Positions 9,216 through 19,871 of a DNA stretch of 64,000 nt are shown here, one piece after another. Position 1 is the first letter of the stretch, and each line of letters starts with the position of its first letter. The notes under the pieces were generated by a model, which saw only the letters and a program-made list of their open reading frames with translations, did no database searches and had not been told where the DNA came from. The position numbers and the translations under genes were made by a program. The stretch is from positions 18,811,797 through 18,875,796 of the forward strand of contig NC_090247.1 of the NCBI RefSeq assembly GCF_037325665.1. The letters run 5' to 3'. Source of the stretch: Littorina saxatilis (lineage: Eukaryota; Mollusca; Gastropoda; Littorinimorpha; Littorinidae).

Positions 9216-10160
9216 TTGTCTTTCGCTGGGGTATGCAGTGCCTTGGCGTTGCACATCTACTTAATTTGTTGTATTTTTGTTGCAGAGATACGTACACAAT
9301 GCTATTGCAGAGATAGAGTCGTCTTGAAACCGGCAACGACTCAATTGATCATGTATAACACAAATGATACATTTTTTTCTTTTTAAAGTGGGTCACACGG
9401 GGCCCCGATGTCTTGGGGGTTGAATAAACCACGAAAACCGGTGTGTGAGTTATGCATGGTAAATATAGCCATTCAAGTAATATGTGCCATTTAATGTTGT
9501 TACATTTATGCTATTGCTATTTAACCTCATGTGAGGCAGAGTGGGGCTTTAAACAGTGGTTTATTTCTGGTTCATGTTTTTTGTTACCCAGTCGTAAATC
9601 TTGTATACTACAACGGAGCACAAGTAAACATGCTCTTAGAGACACCATTATGAGGCTGCGGACAATATTCTTCAAATCATACTTTTCGGCGCACTTTCAG
9701 CCAGAACACTGAATATTTGGTCAGAAATCCGATAATGCACTCTTTACATTTGAATTACTCTTATGTTTTTAAGCACAGGAGCTTGGTTTGAAGACCTTTA
9801 TGAACAGACCATAACTTTGACCTACAATGGCTACGATTCCTAGTAATTTGCTCGGTCTTCAAGGCCAATTCATACTGTGTCCGCATTGTACACGCATGAA
9901 TCATGCGTTCTTCACGTTCCTCACACGTGATCGCCTTTTTGTCAACTCTACAAGCACAATGTAATATGGAATACGCAATTCTCTGTATATGACTCGACAC
10001 AGTACGTAACCGCGCAAGAAAAATAAAATCAATATTAACAGAATTATTGGAATTCTAACAATGCAGGCGTGACATGCAACCCTTGTTGCTGTGGCACCTG
10101 CGAATCTTGTTTGGCTCACATTTCCTTTCCCTTGGTTTATTTTTAACCCAAGTTCGATAG
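9214..10160. other. Spacer without recognisable gene
   Basis: AT-rich sequence. Short open frames on both strands show no domain, no conserved copy elsewhere in the window and no convincing splice pattern. Confidence 0.6.
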
Positions 10161-10205
10161 ACGCAGTGCGGCCAAGTGGTTAGGACACCGCCCTTGTCCC
10201 CGATC
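10161..10205 (+). mobile_element. tRNA-like head fragment (A box only)
   Basis: GTGCGGCCAAGTGGTTAGG fits a tRNA-Ser/Leu-like A-box arm, but no B box follows at a suitable distance. Probably the head of a decayed SINE. Confidence 0.4.
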
Positions 10206-10427
10206 GAGGTAGGAAGAAACATTCAGGAAGTTTCTCAAAGTCAAATTCACATTATGTCCGTATATGGAAAGAATGTTGCACTTTCGAAAGGTCTCGTGAG
10301 GGGAGGTTGTAAAAATTACACAGAGTCACGATTAAACAACAAGATTACAAGCATACAAACAAGAACCACACACACACACACACACACACACACCCATCTG
10401 GCCTGGGAAGCCCCCCTCCCCCCAAGA

Positions 10428-10478
10428 TTTTTAAAAACTTTTTAAAGGTGATCAAGATTTTGTACAAGATTTGAAGTA
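10428..10478 (+). mobile_element. Short I-type LINE 3' UTR scrap, opposite orientation
   Basis: Read in reverse, CAAATCTTGTACAAAATCTTG and the following TTTAAAAAG resemble the 3' untranslated region of the LINE copies A-C. Only ~50 bp, so weak. A (CA)n tract (10366-10393) lies just before it. Confidence 0.3.
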
Positions 10479-10825
10479 ATACGTGTGAAAAGATATGAGT
10501 GTTTTAGAACTTCCTTTTACAGTGATAGACCTGAATGTAAATACACGTAGCATGAGAGTATGTAGATGGATGTATGTGAGGGTGCGGGTATGGATGTGTG
10601 TGCATATATGTGAATATTATGTGTTTATATGTTTTGAGAGTGTGATTTTATGTGATGTAATATATGTTTATACGAGCCAAAAGAAACATATGTCTGCTTG
10701 TCTTACATTCAGATGATGATAAAAAACGCTCGCGCTGGACCCGAGTACTCTTCAGACTGGCTCGCTCAATGAATATAAATGTTTGGAATGTCTTAACTGT
10801 GAACAATAACAAACGTGGACATCAA

Positions 10826-11065
10826 CACTGTCTCTTCTCTTCTATTGAGGCGACATTGAGGCAAGCTGTCGTACAGATGAGGGAGGATTTTTTTGAAGTT
10901 TGTTTTCTTCACATACGTTCCACTCACTCTGCCACATTTGATTGATATATTGCTTTGTTAGAGCTTTGAAAGTATATTAAAACGTGGCGTGTTGTGAGTG
11001 GTAGGCATTTCCTGTGCTTCTTTAGCACCTCGTGACGGAGTCCTAAATTCAAAATTAAACGGTTT
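10826..11065 (-). mobile_element. Old fragment of the I-type LINE (RNase H/C-terminal region)
   Basis: CTTCTATTGAGGCGACATTG and CATACGTTCCACTCACTCTG match the C-terminal coding region of LINE copies A-C (near 31080-31175). Further on, a stretch encoding GAKEAQEMP on the minus strand recalls AAKEARER of the RNase H domain. It is much more diverged than the other copies, so it is an older insertion. Confidence 0.6.
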
Positions 11066-11844
11066 TAGTGTGACGTCGTGCGTCCAAGCGTGTGTAATCG
11101 ACCTTCTCAAAACAGACACTTTGGACTTGGTAGAATACACTCACACAGCTGCCAGTTGTCAACACTGAAACACACACCTTGAGAAGTTTTTTTACGGCCC
11201 AGGTAAGCTTGTTCTCTCTCTTCACTTTATCAGTGGTTCTGCTATAGAATAGCTCATTTGTGACAAGTTGTGGATATGGTACTGTTCCTCATTTTGATTT
11301 ATGACAAGAATAATCGTGATATTTACTGGTGTATGGGTAGCATCTGGTTCAGTGAATCCGATTTGACCCACTCCCCAGCCCAATATCTTCCTCTCTCGTA
11401 ACAGAATCCAGGAACAATATATCAAAGTTGATAACTTCTTGTGTACTGCCTCAGATTGTTGCAGTCAAACAGTTTTGCAATTACCGCTGAAAAATTCTAG
11501 CTGTTTGGGTTGTACAGTATTCGGGTATGGGCACATGATTAACCTTTAAATTATGACACAGTCCCGTTTCATCCGTATGAATTTGTGTGTGACTACAAAA
11601 CACTTGGAACATAGAAATTAATGTAAGTGTCGCCAAACTCTGTTGTTATCAAGTAGCCTAATATTCTTACGAGGGCCAGTATTGTATGTCAGGTTGGACT
11701 TACACAGCCGAGTTTCGACCACACGAAGGAGGCAGCAAAAGGACATGCACTGTTAATTAATTCAATTCAAAACGTTGTATTGACGATAAGGAGAAACCTC
11801 AATCGATTAAGTTTTGTCAACATGTATTATGCACGCTACTTTTT

Positions 11845-12724
11845 ACATTTAGTCAAGTTTTGACTAAATGTTTTAACATAGAGGGGGAATCGAGACGAGG
11901 GTCGTGGTGTATGTGTGTGTGTGTGTGTGTCTGTCTGTGCGTGTGTGTGTGTGTGTAGAGCGATTCAGATTAAACTACTGGACCGATCTTTATGAAATTT
12001 GACATGAGAGTTCCTGGGAATGATATCCCCGGACGTATTTTTTCATTTTTTCAATAAATACATTTCATGACGTCATATCCGGCTTTTTGTAAAAGTTGAG
12101 GCGGCACTGTCACACCCTCATTTTTCAATCAAATTGATTGAAATTTTGGCAAAGCAATCTTCGACGAAGGCCGGACTTTGGTATTGCATTTCAGCTTGGT
12201 GGCTTAAAAACTAATGAATGAGTTTGGTCATTAAAAATCGGAAACTTGTAATTAAAATTATTTTGTTATTAAACGATCCAAAAATAATGTCATCTTATTC
12301 GTCGTCATTTTTTGATTCCAAAAACATATACATATGTTATATTTGGATTACAAACAAGCTCTGAAAATTAAAAATATGAAAATTATGATTAAAATTAATT
12401 TTCTGAAATAGATTTAAAAACAATTTCATCTTATTCCTTGTCGGTCCCTGATTCCAAAAACATATAGATAAATGATATGTTTGGATTAAAAACAAACTCA
12501 GTAAGCTAAAAAGAATAGACATACAGAAAAGCGTGTTATCCTGCTCAGCGCGACCACTACCGCACTATTCTGCATGGCTTGTCGATTTCACTGCCTTTGC
12601 CACGAGCGGTGGACTGACGAAACTACGAGTATGTGGTCTTGGTGAAAAAAGCAGTGCGTTCAGTTTCATTCTGTGAGTTCGACAGCTTGACTAAATGTTG
12701 TTATTTCGCCTTACGCGACTTGTT
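11845..12724 (+). mobile_element. Helentron-like repeat, full copy in duplication unit 1
   Basis: Starts ACATTTAGTCAAG after a T run and ends in the TCGCCTTACGCGA hairpin plus CTTGTT. Internal (GT)n is present. It is absent from the matching place in unit 2 (after 15440), so it inserted after the duplication. Confidence 0.85.
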
Positions 12725-12737
12725 TTGTTTTCGTGTG

Positions 12738-12742
12738 TGTGG

Positions 12743-12808
<66 letters not shown>

Positions 12809-12925
12809 TGTGTTGTGTGTGTGTGTGTGGTGTGATGTGTGTGGTGTGATGTGTGTGTGTCGTGTGATATGTGTGTGTATGTGTATGTGTGTTTATGTGT
12901 ATGTGCATGTATGTGTGTCTGTATA
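12738..12925. repeat. (GT)n microsatellite and degenerate TG-rich tract
   Basis: A pure GT run to about 12806, then GTGTGGTGTGATGTGTG-type imperfect repeats. Apparent Cys/Val or Thr/His proteins here are translation of the repeat. Confidence 0.9.
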
Positions 12926-13492
12926 TTGTTTGCTTTGTATTGCTAGTTGTATGTCAATCGTAATAAACACCTTGCGGACCGGCAGAAAAGGAGACCGATA
13001 TTCTGAAGAGAAGTTCTGACTAGATTCTATTGATGCAACAAGAATTCGGTGTCACGTACACGAAATGCAGGACTGAGTAGAAAGGAATTACATTATCGCA
13101 AACGTATACATTGGGAGATTCACGATCTGTTCTTTTCTGTCCTCATTTCTTCAGGAAAGCAAAATCCGTTTAGTGTTTCAGCTAAGGTCTGGTCTTTTTT
13201 TTTGTCGGCCAAGAACAACTCATCCTAACATGATAATCTATATATAAACTCGTCACTTTTAAGAGTGTAAACGTAAGAGCTGCTTTTCATTATGTTTTAG
13301 ACATGGAAGAGGCTGACAATTTACCTGTACACTTCATGTCACCAGTCACTAAGCCATAGAGTTGCCTAGGCCTATGTGTCGTGAGGGAAGTAAAGAGGCA
13401 ATCTTAGAACTTGGCATCCAGTTCCTCCTACTAATTTGCGTGGAGTCTGTTGCAATTTAAAAAAACCAAGAAATTCCTCCGAGGTAGGAAAA

Positions 13493-13808
13493 ACACCCCC
13501 GTTGGTCAAAGGGAAATAACCATTCTCACTGCCACCAACTGAGAAGGTTATTTCCCTTTGACCATTAATATGTCCCTCTATAAGTCCTTGTAGAATCTTA
13601 ATCCACCAATAACTCCCTAACCGTGTGTTTGACTGGTCCCAATTTTTGTAAGGACCGTCTCAGGAATGTATAGAACCTGTTCACCAAGTTTGGTGACGAT
13701 CGGTCCGTTCATTCTTGAGATCTATATGCGAACACAAACACACACACAAACAAACAAACAAACAAACACATCGACCGAATCCTATACACACCCCTATACC
13801 GGGGGTGT
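13493..13808. mobile_element. Short element with ACACCCCCG inverted ends
   Basis: Termini are ACACCCCCG and CGGGGGTGT. Just inside the left end GGTCAAAGGGAAATAACC forms a hairpin with GGTTATTTCCCTTTGACC (about 13503-13563). A short (AAAC)n/(AC)n tract lies near the right end. ACCAAGTTTGGTGACGATCG resembles stock sequence of mollusc repeats. It is a non-autonomous element; the superfamily is unknown. Confidence 0.6.
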
Positions 13809-14675
13809 AATAATATAGTGATTCCAGCAAGACGCTCTAAAACGGCTGTCGTCCGCTATTGTGTTCACGCTGTTTCTCTCTGTAATTCAAATCTCTCACC
13901 AACAGATCAAATAACCTAACTAGCTCAATGAAAGCTTCTGGGTAAAAAATGTTCGGGAGCACAAAAGGCATCGTAGATTTGTATCCATTGAGAATAGGAA
14001 GGGCGGGCGGTTTGTATTGTGTGGAAACCGCTTCTTATCTTTGAAAATTTCAAGAGCCCTTCTTATTAAATGCACTTTTAAAACTTCAATTACGTGTCGG
14101 TGTCACTGCGTTATAGTTGACTGGTAGCCCGGATTTGTTGTTAATGGGGTCTTTATTATGTTTCGACAACCTAGGATCCGAGACCAATGTTCAGCATCGA
14201 TCTTATTCTGTTTGGCTCTCGACCAACTCTTTAAAATCTATACACATGGCTAATCACAGAAATCGGTAGAAGATACTTTTACAGTTAAACTACACTTTTG
14301 ACTTAGTTGAATACACTCACACAGCTGTGAATGGATGAGCTTTGATTCAGCTGAATGAAAGGCTCAGCTTACTTTAACACGCTATGTGACATTCTGCCAT
14401 TTGTCAACACTGAAACACACACCGTTAGAAGTCTTTTTACGGCCCAGGTAAGTTTTTTCTCTCTCGTGAGCTTTACTGGCGTGTAGGTAGCAACTCGTTC
14501 AAGTGAATCCGATTTGACCTACTCCCAGTCCAACCTCTTCCTCTCTCGTCATAGAATGCGTGTTGATCAGTAATCAGGATTAGGAAAATATCAAAGTTGT
14601 TCACTTCTTGTGTAGAATGCATCACATTTGTTGCAGTCAAATCGTTTTGCAATTCCGGATGAAGAGTTCTAGCGG

Positions 14676-14935
14676 TAAGTTAGTTAGTTGTTGCTTTTTG
14701 GGTCCAGCGGACCATATAGGCCAAATCAGGACCCCACAAGTTGAACATTACACATTTAAATTAAACCAATTTTACTGAACAAAATTAGGAACGTCACCCG
14801 AAGGGAACATACAAGCTAAATCGAAACCCAACGTGTCAAGGATTTAAAAGTCAAATCTTAGAATAAAGGCCAGACTCCTTAAAAATCCAAAGAGAGCTGC
14901 AGAGCTGACCTCTGTAAAAATATGTTTTTCTAGCG
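14676..14935 (-). mobile_element. 5'-truncated LINE 3' end
   Basis: Matches the 3' end of the LINE fragment at 28375-29118: GGGTCCAGCGGACCAT, GGGAACATACAAG and ATAAAGGCCAGACTCC occur in the same order. Only ~260 bp remain. Confidence 0.75.
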
Positions 14936-15664
14936 GCTAGAAGTTTACACTAATATGTAGGTGAAGTAGACATTGTGACGATGTACTTGAAATGCAGTAT
15001 AATGTGGAATATGGGTGTGTGTGTAAGACATTCGGTACGGTGAGCACTTTGTTGTGTTTGAATGTATTGAATGTACTCAAGCCAAGCAAAATTCCTAGTG
15101 TACTGCAAAAGGTTGAAACAATGCTTATGTCTTATGTATAATTTGGGAAGGGGCACATAATTGCAACCAACCTTAAAAATATAGGAAAATTCGTATGGTT
15201 TTGTGTGCGACTGCTTACTGAAACATTATATAGTAATGTCAGTGTCGCCAAACTTTGTTGTTATCAAGTAGCCTAATACTATTACGAGGGTCAGTGTTTT
15301 ATGTTCGATAAGACTTAAAACACAGCCGATTCGGAGTTTCGACCGCACGAATGAGGCAGCAAAAGCACACACAAAGGTTGTACTGACGATAAGAAGAAAC
15401 CACGATCGATGCAGGTTTTGGCCACATGCATTATGTACGCGATTTTCTTGTCTTTGTTTCCGTGCGCGTGTGTGTGTGGGGGAGCGTGTGTGTGTGTGTG
15501 TTTTGTATTGTTTGTTGTAGTTAACCGTGAAAACCTTGACATAGGTCTAACGGGCAGAATAGGTGTCCAATACTGCAGCATTCTATGAAAGGGAGTTCTG
15601 ACTAGATTCTACACACGCAACGATAATTTGGTGTCACGAACCGCTACAGCAGGGAAAAGGAAAT

Positions 15665-15692
15665 ATAAGTACATGTGTACACATGTACTTAT
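15665..15692. repeat. 28 bp perfect palindrome
   Basis: Self-complementary over 28 bases with no loop, centred on TGTACA; the half-site is ATAAGTACATGTGT. Confidence 0.9.
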
Positions 15693-15803
15693 TATATTAC
15701 TTACAAGCCAATCGTGTGATTAGGAAAGATTAGTCATGACTTTAGTAGTGGTACGTACTACATGTATTAATAAACTTGCCAAGCCGTGCAAAGCCGTCAG
15801 CTA

Positions 15804-16036
15804 TGTGACCCTCCACCACGGAATGAGTCGCATGTCACCTTTGCATGATTTTCATATTTTTACATTTTCCTAAAGAGTTGTTTATGCTCTATCCAGTGGT
15901 GAAACTCGTTTTAGAAAAGAGCGAATGTGACTGAGGTGACCCTCACACTGTTACCAAACACTCCCCGGACTTACATTAAGCCTAGCGCAGAACCGCGCGA
16001 GGTGACATGCGACTCATTTCGTGGTGGAGGGTCACA
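15804..16036. mobile_element. TA-flanked MITE
   Basis: Inverted ends TGTGACCCTCCACCACG... about 37 bp long, with inner GAATGAGTCGCATGTCACCT mirrored on the right. TA lies on both sides (15802-15803, 16037-16038). At 233 bp with no ORF, it fits a Tc1/mariner-type MITE. Confidence 0.8.
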
Positions 16037-16258
16037 TATGGTAGGGACGGTCTACGTCATAGTAAGTCGGAACACACACACACGCACGAGTAATGTAAAG
16101 AAAGCTTCCTGGTAAATCTTTTTTTTATGGCACAATCGGCATGGTAGATTTTTTTTATCCATTGGGGATAGGAAGGGCGGTCGGTTGTGTGTAATGGTTG
16201 GGCACTGCTTGTTGTCTGAAACTTTCAAGATAAAATGCGTTTCTAAAACTTCAATTAC

Positions 16259-16735
16259 AGGGTGACCCAAAAATATGCAACCCATAAAAATTCTAATAAC
16301 TTCTGCATCTGTGCAACGAACTACTTCATATTTGGTGCACATTAATTTAAGCTTATGCATAATCATATCAACAACTGTCCAATTTATAGGTCAAGTGGTC
16401 TGATTTTTGTGTTCTTTCGAACAAAATTTACAAATTCAGGAATCGCCTGAAAAATAGGAGGTTTGACATTGAGCAGTACCCAATCTCACCTGATTTAAAC
16501 CTTCCAGACTTTTACCTTTGGGAATATCTGAAGGTCCAAGTATACAAAAACACCCCTGATCATTGGTGATCTGAAAACATCAATAATGGCCAATATGGAG
16601 GGTTGAAATAGCGCGAGTGTGTTTTCCACTCAATGTCAAACCGCTTACTTTTCAGCTGATTCCTGAGTTTGGATATTTTTGTTCGAAAGAGCACAAATAT
16701 ATAATCAGACCACTTGACCGATACATTTGAAACTG
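16259..16735 (+). pseudogene. Decayed mariner-like transposase fragment in a foldback
   Basis: Bases 16488-16570 translate to PDLNLPDFYLWEYLKVQVY, close to the PDLNPLDFFLWGYLK motif near the third catalytic Asp of mariner-type transposases. A stop follows within about ten codons. Around it, 16375-16480 and 16630-16735 are inverted repeats (CAAGTGGTCTGAT, CTTTCGAACAAAA). The left flank GGGTGACCCAAAAATATGC looks like a mariner-type terminus. It is a dead, rearranged copy. Confidence 0.6.
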
Positions 16736-16869
16736 ACTGAAAGGATCACTTTAAAATCTATTCACATTTGTGGCGTATCACAGTAAACAGTAGAAGATAC
16801 TTGTACCCTTGATAATTTAAATCTTGTTACCAACCTAAATCTAGTTCAAAATGTTAAAATCTTGTCCGT

Positions 16870-16871
<2 letters not shown>

Positions 16872-16912
<41 letters not shown>
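16872..16912. repeat. (GT)n microsatellite
   Basis: Uninterrupted GT run followed by a GC-alternating tract. Confidence 0.95.
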
Positions 16913-16914
<2 letters not shown>

Positions 16915-17084
16915 TGCGCGCGCGAGGTACCATCTAGGCTACATAGACCGCAGTACGCACCTGTGCGAGTATGTGCCTGCGTGCCAGTATGATATGAGCG
17001 CGCGCGTGTGTGTGTGCGTTTGTTTGGATGTTTAAGCCTGTGTGTTTGTGATGTGTTGTGTTACGTTGTGGTGGTTGTGTTGTA

Positions 17085-18045
<961 letters not shown>

Positions 18046-18240
18046 ATGGGTGTCTTAAGCGAACTTTATTTGACCCGTATAGAACGGCAGCAAAAACAAT
18101 CCTACGAAAGCAGACTGCTTGGCATGATCAAGTCTCAGTGGTTCGTCTCGAGAGGAAAGCACAGGCGCAACCTGGCATCTGGTCCTTACTTTTCTGCCCG
18201 CAACATGCAAGCTGTGTACAATTGTTGTGCAACAGAATGA
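18046..18240 (+). CDS. Hypothetical 64-residue basic protein
   Basis: ATG in a favourable context (AACCATGG), then 64 codons to TGA: MGVLSELYLTRIERQQKQSY and on to GMIKSQWFVSRGKHRRN. Rich in Arg/Lys, no signal peptide, no membrane segment, no known domain. The frame has no repeats and uses balanced codons, unlike most short frames here, but there is no splice or conservation evidence. It might be an upstream ORF or exon of the gene beginning at 19298. Confidence 0.3.
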   Translation: MGVLSELYLTRIERQQKQSYESRLLGMIKSQWFVSRGKHRRNLASGPYFSARNMQAVYNCCATE

Positions 18241-19297
18241 TAAACCAGCAAACGATCACTGTAATCATTGTGATATATATATGACACGACGACCGCGGCC
18301 ACCACCGTCACGATCACTATCATGAAGTAAAGTCCAGGACGCACAAATGCGCTCGGCAAAGGCGGACATGACACTCCATTGACGGTTGAACAAACGAACA
18401 TTTTTTTTTTTTTAACCTGAAAGCAAAGCTTCAAACCCATCCTCACGGGAGAAAGCAAGCTCTCGACTGATAAGGAAGAAAGACATTGTCAGCGAAAGGA
18501 ATGTGCGAGTTGCAGACAGACAGGCCATATTAAAAACAGTATCTCTTTAAATTAGATGAAAACATTTGGTTGATACAGTGGTCGTCTTTAAAGTTCCACG
18601 AAACATACCTGGCACAGCGACAAAAATAGTTACGGTGTCAAATCGAGGTGCTTACGTGTTTAACATCCTTCAAGCAAAATGCTTTCACTCACAGCTTGAC
18701 ATCGTGGTACTTCAGAGTCCCATCTGTTCATGTGTGAACATATACAATGTGGAACTGTATTGACATGTTCTAAAGCTTCCTATGACATCTGTTGAAAGTG
18801 TTGTCGTTTAATGTTTGTGGTTAATTGTCATAGGAAGGAGGGATATGATCACGTGTGTTCTGTGTTACGAAGAGTTAATGAATCTGCGCCGCAACCAGAA
18901 CAGTCTGAAGGTGATGCAAATGAGAACATAATTATCCTCTCGTCAAAAACAGATGATTCGATCAACTATGTGTTCCGTTTCTTGTGATCCGACATCTGTT
19001 CGTTGTTGGTGTTGGTGTTTTTTAACTTCGTGAGATCTTGTGGTTATCTCCTCAGTGAAACGATGTAAGACGCACCCACCTGGTTCCCAAGGCAACAACA
19101 GTGTATGATACATCAAAGCTTTGACAAAGAACAGTTTTGCATCACAAACTGATAAAAACTTACATGTCTTCGTTTGAACACTCCAAAATCTCGGAACCTA
19201 GAGGGAATATACCTTCTGAATACACTGAAAGACTTGGTAGTTAGGCCATCGTCATCATGTAATAAGAGAGAGTAAGAAGGATAAAGGAACAAGCAAA
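18241..19297. other. Spacer upstream of the two-exon gene
   Basis: No domain-bearing frame. It should contain the promoter and leader of the 19298 gene, but no TATA box or initiator can be named with confidence. Confidence 0.4.
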
Positions 19298-19409
19298 ATG
19301 CAGGCTACAAGAGACGTGCCCCTGAACCTGGTCGCACCAAGCGGCCAACCCCTGACGAGTTCAGTTGCAGTATCTGGCTATAATGTACATCAGGAGGAAT
19401 TGACAGTAG
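19298..19409 (+). CDS. Hypothetical protein, coding exon 1 of 2
   Basis: ATG (MQATRDVPLNLVAPSGQPLT...) with an in-frame TAG upstream and no other Met between. It runs 37 codons plus one base to a strong donor, GTAG|GTAAGT. Splicing to 22323 keeps the frame (G + AC = Asp) and gives a 110-residue protein. No signal peptide or membrane span. I do not recognise the family. The start is chosen as the only ATG in the open stretch; a leader exon may lie upstream. Confidence 0.55.
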
Positions 19410-19871
19410 GTAAGTGCACGTTACATTTCTCTTACTTTTCTTTGAAGACAATGTTTGTACTTTTCCGTCGTTTTTTCTTTAAACAAATAATTTTTCAAGT
19501 CGTCCGAAGAAGTGTGCGCAAAACACTCGTTGATTTTTGTCAGTATGCACGTCAATCCATTCATTTTTTTGTTTAAAGCGATCTACCGGATCAAATGACC
19601 ATAGCAACGTCACATTCCTGCAGAAACGACACAGTCACGTTATTTTTTTTTATTTTTATTTATTTTTTTTAACAAATTCAGCATGTAATTGGTGTTATCT
19701 TCGATGCATAATTATGTGTTTATTCTAGGGAACAGCTGGGTATGCGAAGCGGACGAGAGGTAATAAAACCAAAAAAACGTAGACCATCAGTGGTCTGCGA
19801 CTTAAGTAATTATATCAGGTTTCTCTGTGCTTTATCACATTTATGAATTTCAGAAGTATCTATATATATAT

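Larger units (their letters stand above)
11118..14290 (+). repeat. Tandem duplication, unit 1
   Basis: Blocks of this unit recur in order in 14296-16806. Examples: GAATACACTCACACAGCTG (11133 / 14310); CTGAAACACACACC then TTTTTACGGCCCAGGTAAG; GTGTCGCCAAACT.TGTTGTTATCAAGTAGCC (two blocks); TTCTGACTAGATTCTA; ATAGGAAGGGCGG; TTTAAAATCTAT near the end. It carries a Helentron-like insertion (11845-12724) and an ACACCCCCG element (13493-13808) that unit 2 lacks. Confidence 0.75.
14296..16806 (+). repeat. Tandem duplication, unit 2
   Basis: Second copy of the 11118-14290 block, directly adjacent. It carries its own private insertions: a LINE 3' end (14676-14935), a TA-flanked MITE (15804-16036) and a mariner-like relic (16259-16735). 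Without insertions the shared unit is about 2 kb, and many small differences make the duplication fairly old. Confidence 0.75.

Noticed and set aside
12738-12925. CRISPR-like or satellite array
   Set aside because: Simple TG-rich microsatellite with no spacers.
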